Below, piece by piece: positions 7,214-16,305 of a stretch of 64,000 nt of DNA. Within the stretch, counting starts at the first letter, position 1. Every line of letters starts with the position of its first letter. The DNA comes from Albimonas sp963816545 (GTDB taxonomy: Bacteria > Pseudomonadota > Alphaproteobacteria > Rhodobacterales > Rhodobacteraceae). The notes under the pieces were generated by a model, which had not been told where the DNA came from, did not search any database, and saw nothing but the letters and a program-made list of their open reading frames with translations. The DNA lies in contig CAWFLE010000001.1 in assembly GCA_963816545.1 (NCBI GenBank), forward strand, positions 558,001 to 622,000, in the 5' to 3' direction. The translations under genes were made by a program, and so were the position numbers.

Positions 7214-8506
7214 TCAGCGGCGGGAGGCCTCCAGCGCATCCTCGAACGTGCGCAGGCCGGTGGTCCTGGCGCTGACCAGCACCGCCATGTTCCCGGGCTT
7301 GTGCTCGTTCTTCAGCATCTTGGTGTGGGCCGCCGGGATGTCGTCGAACGGGAACACCTCGGACATGCAGGGATCGAGCCGCCTCTCCACCATCAGCTTG
7401 TTCGCGGCCGACGCCTGCTTGAGGTTCGCGAAGTGGCTTCCCTGAAGCCGCTTCTGGTGCATCCACAGATAGCGGGCGTCCAGCGTCAGGTTGTAGCCCG
7501 TCGTCCCGGCGCAGATCACCACCATGCCCCCACGCTTCACCACGAAGGTGGAGACGGGGATCGTGGACTCGCCCGGATGCTCGAACACCATGTCGACGTT
7601 GTTACCCTTGCCGGTGATCTCCCAGATCGCGGCGCCGAACTTCCGCGCGCCCTTGAACCACTCGGCATATTCGGGCGTGCCGACCTTCGGCATCTGGCCC
7701 CAGCACTCGAAGTCCTTGCGGTTCAGAACGCCCTTCGCGCCCAGATCCAGCACGAACTGCCGCTTGCTCTCATCCGAGATCACGCCGATCGCGTTCGCGC
7801 CCGCCGTGTTGATGAGCTGGATCGCATAGGACCCGAGCCCGCCCGAGGCGCCCCACACCAGCACGTTGTCGCCCGGCTTGAGGATATGCGGCCGGTGCCC
7901 GAACAGCATCCGGTAGGCGGTGGCCAGCGTCAGCGTGTAGCAGGCCAACTCCTCCCAGGTCAGGTGCTGGGGCCGCGCCATCAGCTGCTGGCTCTGCACC
8001 CGCGTGAACTGGGCGAAAGACCCATCCGGCGTCTCGTATCCCCAGATCCGCTGGGTGGGCGAGAACATCGGGTCGCCGCCGTTGCACTCCTCGTCGTCGC
8101 CGTCGTCCTGGTTGCAGTGGACCACGACCTGATCGCCGATCTTCCAGCGCTTCACCTTGTCCCCGACCGCCCAGACGATGCCCGAGGCATCCGACCCGGC
8201 GATATGGAACTCCGCCTTGTGCACGTCGAACGGCGAAATCGGCTGCCCGAGCCCCGCCCAGACGCCGTTGTAGTTCACGCCGGCAGCCATCACGAACACC
8301 AGCACCTCGTTGGAATCGAGGGGCGGCGTGTCCACGACCTCGACCTTCATGGCCTGCTCGGGCTCGCCATGTCGCTCGCGCCGGATGGCCCAGGCGTACA
8401 TCTGCTTGGGCACGTGGCCCAGCGGGGGGATCTCCCCCACTTCGTACAGATCCTTCACCGGCGCCTCGTAGGCTTCGATGGTCTCGGGGGCGTCGAGCGG
8501 GGCCAT
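7214..8506 (-). CDS. ccr: Crotonyl-CoA carboxylase/reductase
   Basis: The 430-residue enzyme of the ethylmalonyl-CoA pathway reductively carboxylates crotonyl-CoA to ethylmalonyl-CoA with NADPH and CO2. It is a medium-chain dehydrogenase: GroES-like N-terminal half (AAGVNYNGVWAGLGQP, AGSDASGIVW) and a Rossmann fold with LVWGASGGLGSYAIQL. Family-specific stretches include NQDDGDDEECNGGDPMFSP, FEHPGEST and the C-terminal PAAHTKMLKNEHKPGNMAVLV. It is divergent from ecm, the next mutase of the same pathway, across a 278-bp gap, so they may share regulation. The gene is intact, in contrast to ecm. Confidence 0.96.
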   Translation of the reverse strand: MAPLDAPETIEAYEAPVKDLYEVGEIPPLGHVPKQMYAWAIRRERHGEPEQAMKVEVVDTPPLDSNEVLVFVMAAGVNYNGVWAGLGQPISPFDVHKAEFHIAGSDASGIVWAVGDKVKRWKIGDQVVVHCNQDDGDDEECNGGDPMFSPTQRIWGYETPDGSFAQFTRVQSQQLMARPQHLTWEELACYTLTLATAYRMLFGHRPHILKPGDNVLVWGASGGLGSYAIQLINTAGANAIGVISDESKRQFVLDLGAKGVLNRKDFECWGQMPKVGTPEYAEWFKGARKFGAAIWEITGKGNNVDMVFEHPGESTIPVSTFVVKRGGMVVICAGTTGYNLTLDARYLWMHQKRLQGSHFANLKQASAANKLMVERRLDPCMSEVFPFDDIPAAHTKMLKNEHKPGNMAVLVSARTTGLRTFEDALEASRR

Positions 8507-8544
8507 GGTCGGTCTCCTTCCGTCCGGCGAGGCGAAAACGCGCG

Positions 8545-8559
8545 CGCAACATTGTTGCG
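8545..8559. promoter_or_regulatory. 15-bp dyad between divergent ccr and ecm
   Basis: CGCAACA-T-TGTTGCG is a perfect 7-bp dyad around one central base, 39 bp upstream of the ccr start. Its place between two divergent genes of the same pathway makes it a candidate operator. RamB/ScfR-type regulators control such genes in Paracoccus and Rhodobacter, but the motif is not their published TTTGCAAA pattern. Confidence 0.4.
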
Positions 8560-8784
8560 AATTTCACTGGCGCGGAGGCATGACATTGCTCCCGCGCGAA
8601 CGCAAGCCCTTTGTGCGGCGCACCATTTTCATCTACAACCCCGTCGAGGGCGAGGAGTTGCGCGCCGCGACTTCGTGGCCTTCTGGAAACTTCCCGCCTC
8701 TCCGCCTATCCTCTTGCGCAAGATCATGTCGCGTGACATTTCCGCTGCGTCGCAGCAGAGCGCAAACGCCCCGGAGGCCCCACG

Positions 8785-10767
8785 ATGCCCCAGAAGGACC
8801 GTCCCTGGATCTTCCGCACCTATGCCGGCCACTCGACGGCCGCGGCGTCGAACGCGCTCTACCGCTCGAACCTTGCGAAGGGGCAGACCGGCCTCTCGGT
8901 CGCCTTCGATCTGCCGACCCAGACCGGCTACGACTCGCGATCACGCCCTCGCGCGGGGCGAGGTCGGCAAGGTCGGCGTCCCCGTCTCCCATATCGGCGA
9001 CATGCGGGTTCTGTTCGACCAGATCCCGCTGGAGGCGATGAACACCTCCATGACCATCAACGCCACCGCCGCCTGGCTGCTGGCCCTCTACATCGCAGTG
9101 GCCGAGGAGCAGGGCGCCGACCGCCGCCAAGCTCACCGGCACCGTCCAGAACGACATCATCAAGGAATACCTCAGCCGCGGCACCTACGTGTTCCCGCCC
9201 GCAGCCTTCGCTGCGGCTGATCGGGGACATCGCCGCCTACACCTACCGCGAGGTTCCCAAGTGGAACCCGATGAACGTCTGCAGCTATCACCTGCAGGAG
9301 GCCGGCGCGACGCCAGCGCAGGAGCTGGCCTTCGCGCTCGCCACCGCCATCGCCGTACTGGACGCAGGTGAAAGCCGGCGGCGCGGTGCCGGACGAGGAC
9401 TTTCCCCAGGTCGTCGGCCGCATCTCCTTCTTCGTGAACGCCGGCATCCGCTTCGTCGCCGAGATCTGCAAGATGCGCGCCTTCACCGAGCTCTGGGACG
9501 AGATCTGCCGCGACCGCTACGGCGTGGAGGACGCGAAGTTCCGCCGCTTCCGCTACGGCGTTCAGGTCAATTCCCTCGGGCTGACCGAGCAGCAGCCCGA
9601 GAACAACGTCTACCGCATCCTGCTGGAGATGCTGGCCGTCACCCTCTCCAAGTACGCCCGCGCCCGCGCGGTGCAGCTTCCGGCGTGGAACGAGGCGCTC
9701 GGCCTGCCCCGCCCCTGGGACCAGCAATGGTCGCTCCGCATGCAGCAGATCCTCGCCTACGAGACCGACCTGCTGGAATACGACGACCTCTTCGACGGCA
9801 ACCCCGCCGTCGCAGGCCAAGGTGGACGAACTGAAGGATCTCGCCCGCGCCGAACTCGCCCGCATCGACGAGATGGGCGGCGCCGTGCAGGCCATCGACT
9901 ACATGAAGGCTCGGCTGGTGGACTCCAACTCCGCCCGCCTCCGCGCCATCGAAGCCGGCGAAACCGTGTGGTCGGCGTCAACAAGTACACTCGGCACGCG
10001 AACCCTCGCCCCTCACCGCCAACGAGGGCGGCATCCTCGTGGTGGACAAGGACGTGGAGGCAGGGCCAGATCGCCGCCCTCCAGGAATGGCGCGAAGCCC
10101 GCGACGCAAGCGCCGGTGGACGCCGCCCTTGCCGACCTCGAAGGCCGCGGCGCAGGACGGCCGCAACATCATGCCGCCCTCCATCGCCTGCGCGAAGGCC
10201 GGCGTGACCACCGGCGAATGGGGCGGGGTTCTGCGCGAGGTATTCGGCGAATACCGCGCCCCCACCGGGCGTCGCCGAAGCCGCCGCCGACGACGCTCGA
10301 CGGGCCTCGAGGAGGTCCGCGCGGCGGTGGAGGCGCGTCTCCGACCCGCTGGGCCGCCGCCTGAAGTTCCTCGTCGGCAAGCCCGGCCTCGACGGCCATT
10401 CCAACGGCGCCGAGCAGATCGCCGTCCGCGCCCGCGACTGCGGCATGGAGGTGGTTTACGAGGGCATCCGCCTGACCCCCGCCCAGATCGTCAACGCGGC
10501 GCTGGAGGAAGCCGTCCATGTGGTCGGCCTCTCCATCCTCTCCGGCTCCCACCTGCCCCTGGTCGAAGGAGGTGATAGAGCGCATGCAGCGCCGAGGGCC
10601 TCGACGACGTGCCCGTGGTGGTCGGCGGCATCATCCCCGAGGCCGACGCCACTGAACTCCGCGCCTACGGCGTCGCCCGCGTCTACACGCCCAAGGACTT
10701 CGAGCTGACCAAGATCATGGCCGACATCGTCGACCTGGTGGCCGAGGAAAGCGCCGAAGCGGCGTGA
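8785..10767 (+). pseudogene. ecm: Ethylmalonyl-CoA mutase, frame broken at about 15 sites
   Basis: Following conserved sequence across frames gives a full-length B12-dependent mutase: MPQKDRPWIFRTYAGHS at the start, the substrate domain (VGRISFFVNAGIRFV, NSLGLTEQQPENNVYRI, GLPRPWDQQWSLRMQQ), then the cobalamin domain with GLDGHSNGAEQ and SILSGSHLPLV, ending in PKDFELTKIMADIV. The frame changes by one base near 8937, 9126, 9200, 9366, 9811, 9967, 9999, 10063, 10114, 10142, 10267, 10301, 10333, 10567 and 10590: twelve insertions and three deletions, returning to the start frame. Residues between them remain conserved and no in-frame stop is caused by substitution, which argues for sequence or assembly error over old decay. 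If real, the ethylmalonyl-CoA pathway would be dead. Confidence 0.9.
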
Positions 10768-10782
10768 CGGAATCGAGGTGAC

Positions 10783-11711
10783 ATGCGCGACGGTTCATGT
10801 ACCGTCGCGCCCATGGCTATACCGGGATTCCAAGACCTTATGGCTCCGCTTCTGGAGCTGGGCGCGAGCGAGGCTCGTCATACATCCTCCGCGGCCGCCC
10901 GAATGTGCGACCGTTTCTTGCTGAGCGAGGAGGAGCGCGAGACGCCGGCAAGCAGACCCTCATCCTCGACCGGACACATTGGGCCGTCACCTATCTGGTG
11001 AAGGCGGGGCTGATGGAGCGTCCGAAGCGCGGCCACTTCCGCACTACGGATCTCGGCCGCTCGTTGCTGACGAACCCGCCGCCCAAGATCGACGTCGCCT
11101 TCCTGCAACGCTACGAAGGCCTGCGCGAGTTCACGTCAGCCGGCGCTTCGCCGAAGCCCTCCGGCAGTTCAGAGGAAGCTCCCTTCTCGGAGGCCACTCC
11201 ACAGGAAACCATCGAAAGCGCAGTGAACCGCCTCAACGCCGCTCTTCGCAGCGATCTCGCCGCTCGCGTCGCCGCCCTGACCCCGCTCGCCTTCGAACAG
11301 CTCATCGTGGATCTGACGCTGGCCATGGGCTACGGCGCTGGCGGCGAGGGCCAGCGCATCGGCAAGAGCGGCGACGGCGGCGTCGACGGCATCATCTCGG
11401 AGGACCGGCTCGGGCTGGACGTGGTCTATCTTCAGGCGAAGCGCTACGACCCCGACAACAAGATCGGCCCCGGCCAGATCCGCGAGTTCATCGGCACGCT
11501 GCACATCCGCCGCGCCTCCAAGGGCGTCTTCGTCACCACCTCTTCCTTCACCGCCTCGGCCGAGACCGAGGCCATGCAGGCCGGCCAGCGCCTTGTGCTG
11601 ATCGACGGCAAGCGTCTCGCGGACCTGATGATCCGCCACGACGTGGGCGTCCGCGTGGTCCAGACCCTCCACCTCAAGGAAATCGACCTCAACTTCTTCG
11701 AAGACGCCTAA
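10783..11711 (+). pseudogene. mrr: Mrr-like restriction endonuclease, one frameshift
   Basis: The protein has an N-terminal winged-helix Mrr_N domain (MAIPGFQDLMAPLLELG...FLLSEEER, then WAVTYLVKAGLMERPKRGHFRTT) and a C-terminal Mrr-type PD-(D/E)xK nuclease (GDGGVDGII, then VVYLQAKRY as the Q-x-K element). Such enzymes usually cut methylated DNA. Codons up to about 10946 are in one frame and the rest in another, so one base is missing there. GAGGTG precedes the ATG at 10783; a second ATG at 10813 starts the conserved domain, but a 10-bp hairpin lies right in front of it. It follows ecm after 15 bp, and no methyltransferase gene adjoins it. Confidence 0.8.
10785..10810 (+). repeat. Perfect hairpin at the start of mrr
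   Basis: GCGCGACGGT and ACCGTCGCGC form a perfect 10-bp stem with a 6-nt loop, covering the first codons after the ATG at 10783 and ending 2 bases before the ATG at 10813. It could act as a weak terminator after ecm or limit translation of mrr. Confidence 0.5.
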
Positions 11712-12922
11712 TCCGTCGCCGCCCCCGGCTTCGCGTCCTTCGAAAACGCCGCGTACACCAACAGCGCCATCCCCAGCGTGGCCGCGTACCAAAGGAACAC
11801 CCGGTCGTAGCCCGCCTGCACCTCTCCGGCCGCCAGCAGCGGGTCCGCCAGCGCCGCGGTCACGAACTGCCCCAGCGCCACGCCCGCCATCCCGAACACG
11901 TTGATCAGCGTCACCCCGCGCCCCGTCAGCCGGGCAGGCACGAAGCTCCGGTAGTGCGCCACCATCAGCGCATAGGTCGCCCCGCAGAAGCCGATCGCCA
12001 TGATCAGGCCGATGGCGCCCTCGCGCCCCGGATCGGCCAGCGCCAGCACCCACATGCAAAGGCACCCCGTCCCGTTCGCCCCCAGGATCAGCCACTTGCG
12101 CGTGTTCAGCACCCGGTCCGCCGGGCCGAACAGGAAGATCCCCACGGTCATAACCACCGCCATGAACAGGACGGCGACGCCCACCTCGCTCGGGCTCAGC
12201 CCGTGCACGTCATGCAGGTAGGCGCCCGCCCACAACCCGCGCATGCCGCCCGAGGCCGCATAGTTGAACAGCGCCACCGGCAGGATCGCCAGCAGCAGCG
12301 GCTTCCTCATCAGCTCGGCGTAGCCGTCGAACCCCAGCGCCCGCCACAGCCCCTGCCCCCGGCCCGGCGCCTCCAGCGACGGCGGGTCCTTCACCAGCAC
12401 CAGCAGCGCCCCCGCCAACGCGAAGCCCAGCGCGGCGAGGGCCATCATCACCTCGCGCCACCCCGCCGCCTCCGCCGCCCACGCGAGCGGCGCGGCCCCG
12501 AGGATGTTGCCCAACCCCCCGATCCCCATGGTCAGCGAAGTCATGGTCGCGAACTTCACCGGGTCGTAGCGGCGCGCGAACAGGAACATTGCCGACATCA
12601 TCACCGGCGCGCAGCCCGCCCCGATCATCGCCATTCCCACCCACAAGTGCCACGCCTCCTGCGCCAGCGCGAAGACCAGCGCGCCCCCGCCTGCGCCAAC
12701 GCCCAGGAACCCCGCCACCGCCTTGCGCGGCCCCATCCGGTCAAGCAGCACCCCCACCGGGAACTGCGCCAGCGCGAAGCACAGGAACCAGGCGCCCACG
12801 ACGCTCGACAGCTCCGAGGCCGGGATCCCGAGGTCCCGCGTCAGGAACGGCGCCAGCACCGCCACGAAGGTCCGGTAGAACACGCTCATCACCAGCGCGA
12901 GCGTCAGAGCCGCGATATCCAT
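11708..12922 (-). CDS. MFS transporter (second of a tandem pair)
   Basis: 404-residue major facilitator with about 12 hydrophobic segments and the MFS motif A (LLDRMGPRKAVAG) in the loop after helix 2. It is a paralogue of the gene upstream: both share YRxxxAVLAPFLTxDLG near the N terminus and GATYxxMVAHxRS near the C terminus. Its ATG at 12922 shares a base with the upstream TGA (TGATG), so translation is probably coupled. The same frame is open far upstream only because it runs antisense-like through the neighbour. The substrate is unknown. It converges on mrr, sharing a few bases at the ends. Confidence 0.88.
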   Translation of the reverse strand: MDIAALTLALVMSVFYRTFVAVLAPFLTRDLGIPASELSSVVGAWFLCFALAQFPVGVLLDRMGPRKAVAGFLGVGAGGGALVFALAQEAWHLWVGMAMIGAGCAPVMMSAMFLFARRYDPVKFATMTSLTMGIGGLGNILGAAPLAWAAEAAGWREVMMALAALGFALAGALLVLVKDPPSLEAPGRGQGLWRALGFDGYAELMRKPLLLAILPVALFNYAASGGMRGLWAGAYLHDVHGLSPSEVGVAVLFMAVVMTVGIFLFGPADRVLNTRKWLILGANGTGCLCMWVLALADPGREGAIGLIMAIGFCGATYALMVAHYRSFVPARLTGRGVTLINVFGMAGVALGQFVTAALADPLLAAGEVQAGYDRVFLWYAATLGMALLVYAAFSKDAKPGAATD

Positions 12923-14106
12923 CAGGGCTTCGCATCCCGGCTGAAGAGATAGACCGCCAGCGCCGCCATCATCGCCGCGGCGTAAAGGAGGAACAGCGTC
13001 CCATAGGCCTCGGCCGCGCCGCCCGCGGCCTTGCCCGCCTCCACCACCTGCCCCGTCAGCGCCTGCGCGAGGCCGACGCCCCCCATGACGAACAGGTTCA
13101 TCAGCGTCACCATCCGCCCCACCAGCCGCATGGGCGCCATTGACCGGGCGTGAGCCATGACCATGGTGTAGGTCGCGCCGAAGAAGCCCACCCCCGCCAT
13201 CAGCGCGACCGAAACGCCCGAGGCCGCCCCGGCGGTCGCGCCCAGCCCCGCGCAGGCGGCGGCCGCGACCACGTTGCCCGGCAGGATCACCCACTTGCGG
13301 GTCCCGAACCAGCGGTCCAGCGGCCCGTAGGCGAAGGCGCCCGCGGACATGGCCAACGCCATCCACAGCGTCGCGCGCCCGACTTCGGCCGGGGACATGG
13401 CATAGACTTCCGTGAGATAGGGCCCCGCCCACAGCCCGCGAATTCCGGCGGCGGGCGTATAGTTCACCACCGCCAGCGGGATGATCGGCCACAGGACCCG
13501 CAGCTTCAGCAGCTCCCCGTAGTCGAGGAACCCGCGGTCGCCGGCCTCCGCCTGCAGCACCGGCGGATCGCGCACCAGCGCGAGCGCGGCGAGCGCGATC
13601 AGCGCGCTGGCGGCGGCGAAGACGCCCATGGTCTCGCGCCAGCCCACCGCCTCGATCAGCAGGGCGAAAGGCTCGGTTCCGAGGATGTTGCCCAGCGTCC
13701 CGATCCCCACCGTCATGGCGCAGAGCGTGGCGAAGCGGACGGGAGGGAAGTCTCTGGCGTAGATATAGAAAAGCGCCATCAGCGCCGGCGCGCACCCGGC
13801 CCCGATCAGCGCCATGCCCAGCGTGATTCCCAGCGGCCCCTGCGCCAGCGCGACCGCGGCCGCGCCCCCACCGGCGCACAGCCCGAACAGCACGCCCCCC
13901 GTTCGCCGGGGCCCCAGCCGGTCCAGCCCTACGCCCACCGGAAGCTGCATTGCGGCGAACACGAGGAACCATATCCCCGACGCCCGCCCCAGGTCCGCCG
14001 CGTCCAGCCCAAGGTCCTGCGTCAGGAACGGCGCGAGCACCGCTAGGCAGGCGCGGTAGAACTGGCTGAACACGTAGGCGAGACCCAGCGCGAGGATGCC
14101 GGGCAT
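12922..14106 (-). CDS. MFS transporter (first of a tandem pair)
   Basis: 394-residue inner-membrane transporter of the major facilitator superfamily with about 12 membrane segments and motif A as GLDRLGPRRTGG. It resembles its downstream neighbour along its whole length, so the pair arose by tandem duplication; two coupled copies could form a heteromeric unit or handle related substrates. The ATG at 14106 starts MPGILALGLAYVFSQFYRACLAVLAPFL. No substrate can be named. It is divergent from the aminotransferase gene across a 241-bp gap. Confidence 0.88.
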   Translation of the reverse strand: MPGILALGLAYVFSQFYRACLAVLAPFLTQDLGLDAADLGRASGIWFLVFAAMQLPVGVGLDRLGPRRTGGVLFGLCAGGGAAAVALAQGPLGITLGMALIGAGCAPALMALFYIYARDFPPVRFATLCAMTVGIGTLGNILGTEPFALLIEAVGWRETMGVFAAASALIALAALALVRDPPVLQAEAGDRGFLDYGELLKLRVLWPIIPLAVVNYTPAAGIRGLWAGPYLTEVYAMSPAEVGRATLWMALAMSAGAFAYGPLDRWFGTRKWVILPGNVVAAAACAGLGATAGAASGVSVALMAGVGFFGATYTMVMAHARSMAPMRLVGRMVTLMNLFVMGGVGLAQALTGQVVEAGKAAGGAAEAYGTLFLLYAAAMMAALAVYLFSRDAKP

Positions 14107-14347
14107 GGCGAGGGCCTCCGACGGACGGGCGCGCCGAGGCGGCGCGCAAGGAAAGGTTCGGCGACCTTAGCGATGCCGCGGGAAGGGGTCCATGGGGTGC
14201 GCGACGCGGCCCCGGGGCGCTGCCGAGTCATCGGATTTCAACGCTCCGCCGCCCGAACCCGGATCTTCCGGCCCGCGCAGCGCCATTGACGCCGCCTCCC
14301 GCGCGGGCGTAGCGATTGAGCCTCTCACCGCACCCGGAGGCCTCCCG

Positions 14348-15727
14348 ATGAACGTCCAGCTCTCGAACATGCAGACCCGAGACGTGGAGGCGCTGCTCCA
14401 CCCCTACACCAACGGCGCCGTCCATAGGCAGACCGGCGCGCACGTGATCTCCGAGGGCAAGGGGATCTACGTCTACGACGATCAGGGGCGGGAGTTCATC
14501 GAGGGCATGGCCGGGCTCTGGTGCGCCGGTCTCGGCTTCGGCGACGCCGAGCTGGCCGAAGCCGCGGCCGAGCAGCTCCGCAAGCTGCCCTATTATCACC
14601 TCTTCGCCGGCCGCTCCCATGAACCGGCGATCGAGCTGGCCGAGCGGATCAAGGACCTCGCCCCCGGCATGGCGCGGGTGATCTACCAGTCCTCGGGCTC
14701 GGAGGCGAACGACGCGCAGGTGAAGCTCGCCTGGTTCTACAACAACGCCCGCGGCCGGCCGGAGAAGAAGAAGATCATCTCCCGCAAGAAGGGCTATCAC
14801 GGCGTCACCATCGCCTCGGCCTCGATGACCGGGCTGCCCTACAACCACCTCGACTGGGACCTGCCGCTCGACCGCTTCCTGCACACCTCCACGCCCCATC
14901 ACTGGCGCGAGGCCGAGGCCGGGGAGACCGAGCGCGAATTCGCCTCCCGCCTCGCCCACGAGCTGGAGGAGATGATCGAGCGCGAGGGGCCGGAGACCGT
15001 GGCGGCCTTCATCGCCGAGCCGATCATGGGCGCCGGCGGCGTGATCGTCCCCCCTCAGGGCTATTTCGAGGCGATCCGCCCGATCCTGGAGAAGTACGAC
15101 ATCCTGATGATCGCCGACGAGGTCATCACCGGCTTCGCCCGCACCGGAGAGTGGTTCGGCTCCGACCGCTTCAACGTGAAGCCCACCTCCATGTCCTTCG
15201 CCAAGCAGCTCACGGGCGGCTACGCGCCGCTTTCCGCGGTGGCGATCAACCTCGACATGGCCGAGGCGATCGAGGCGCATACCGGCAAGATCGGCACGCT
15301 GGGCCACGGCTTCACCTATGGCGGGCATCCGGTGGGCTGCGCCACGGGCGTCGCGGCGCTCAGGATCTACAAGGAGCGGCGGATCCTGGACCATGTCCGC
15401 AAGGTCGAGCCGGTGTTCCAGAAGGCGCTTGAGACCGCGGCGGAGCATCCGCTGGTCGGCGAGAAGCGCGGCGTCGGCCTGATCGGCGCGCTGGAGCTGG
15501 CGCCCGACAAGTCCGGCCGAACTGCCTTCGATCCGGCGGGCAAGGTCGGCGCGCGCGCGGTGGCCGAGATGCTCTCGCGCGGGGTGATCCTGCGCAACGT
15601 GGGCGACAGCCTCGCCTTCTGCCCGCCGATGATCATCACCGAGGACGAGATCGCGCGCATGTTCGAGCCGCTTGAGCAGGCGCTGGACGCCACGCATCAG
15701 TGGGCGAAGATCGAAGGCCTCATGTAA
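14348..15727 (+). CDS. Class-III aminotransferase (omega-amino acid/diamine--pyruvate type)
   Basis: PLP-dependent enzyme of 459 residues. Landmarks are SSGSEANDAQVKLAWFY (cofactor phosphate region), KGYHGVTIASASMTG, FIAEPIMGAGG, LMIADEVITGFARTG with the cofactor-contacting aspartate, and the lysine in MSFAKQLTGGYAPLSAV that forms the Schiff base. The best fit is the omega-amino acid or putrescine--pyruvate transaminase group; the exact amine is not determined. The ATG at 14348 follows a GGAGG-like site (CCGGAGG). A terminator hairpin lies 24 bp after the stop. The divergent MFS pair could supply a substrate, which is speculation. Confidence 0.88.
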   Translation: MNVQLSNMQTRDVEALLHPYTNGAVHRQTGAHVISEGKGIYVYDDQGREFIEGMAGLWCAGLGFGDAELAEAAAEQLRKLPYYHLFAGRSHEPAIELAERIKDLAPGMARVIYQSSGSEANDAQVKLAWFYNNARGRPEKKKIISRKKGYHGVTIASASMTGLPYNHLDWDLPLDRFLHTSTPHHWREAEAGETEREFASRLAHELEEMIEREGPETVAAFIAEPIMGAGGVIVPPQGYFEAIRPILEKYDILMIADEVITGFARTGEWFGSDRFNVKPTSMSFAKQLTGGYAPLSAVAINLDMAEAIEAHTGKIGTLGHGFTYGGHPVGCATGVAALRIYKERRILDHVRKVEPVFQKALETAAEHPLVGEKRGVGLIGALELAPDKSGRTAFDPAGKVGARAVAEMLSRGVILRNVGDSLAFCPPMIITEDEIARMFEPLEQALDATHQWAKIEGLM

Positions 15728-15750
15728 CGGGGAGCATTGCACAAGAAGAG

Positions 15751-15773
15751 CGGGCCGCAACGGCGGCCCGTTT
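15751..15773 (+). terminator. Rho-independent terminator after the aminotransferase gene
   Basis: Perfect 8-bp stem CGGGCCGC / GCGGCCCG with loop AACG, followed by TTT, 24 bp after the stop codon. Confidence 0.7.
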
Positions 15774-15942
15774 CATGGTGGGGAGGGGGTGACCATCGGC
15801 GGCAGACTTGGCCACCCCCAGTCACTTCACCCTGCAAACGCAAAACGCCTCATTGACGCCACCTGGTACGCTACACGCGAAACCACTTTGGTTCCGGAAC
15901 AAGTTCAGGAATCCTCAACCGAGCCGGGATGTCAACTACATC

Positions 15943-16305
15943 ATGAATGACAACCGAACCTTCGGCCCAGTCCTGAAGATTCTGCGCCCCATTGAATGCG
16001 CCGAGCTGGTCCAAACTCTTGTTTTTCGGGGTTCTTCGATAGACCTCAAGGACGGCTTCATCCACTTTTCCACGCCTGCGCAGGCGGCGGAAACGGCGGC
16101 GAAGCATTTCGCGAGGGAAGGCGGGTTGTGGCTCGCCGCGGCGGATGCGGCTTCCCTAGGGGAATCGCTGAAATGGGAGCCGTCGCGGGGCGGCGCCCTG
16201 TTCCCGCATCTCCACCGCGTGCTGCGGGCCGAGGATCTGGTATGGATCCGCCCCCTTCCGCTGGGGCCTGAAGGGCTGCACAGGTTTCCGGACCTGGAGG
16301 CGTGA
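15943..16305 (+). CDS. DUF952 domain-containing protein
   Basis: About 120 residues with the DUF952 signature: KI at the start of the domain, then GSSIDLKDGFIHFSTPAQAAETAAKHF, an LWLAAADA strand and WEPSRGGALFPHLHR, closing with IRPLPL. The function of the family is not established. The frame is open upstream to 15808, but the domain and the ATG at 15943 argue for the shorter form. Its TGA stop overlaps the GTG start of pyrD (GTGA), so the two are probably translated together, an arrangement I associate with Rhodobacterales. Confidence 0.82.
   Translation: MNDNRTFGPVLKILRPIECAELVQTLVFRGSSIDLKDGFIHFSTPAQAAETAAKHFAREGGLWLAAADAASLGESLKWEPSRGGALFPHLHRVLRAEDLVWIRPLPLGPEGLHRFPDLEA

Noticed and set aside
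10783..11711. Part of a larger defence island
   Set aside because: Only the Mrr-like gene is present; the neighbours are central metabolism and transport genes.
12922..14149. 813-codon reading that joins the second MFS gene to upstream sequence
   Set aside because: The upstream part is an out-of-frame shadow of the first MFS gene; the real start is the ATG at 12922.
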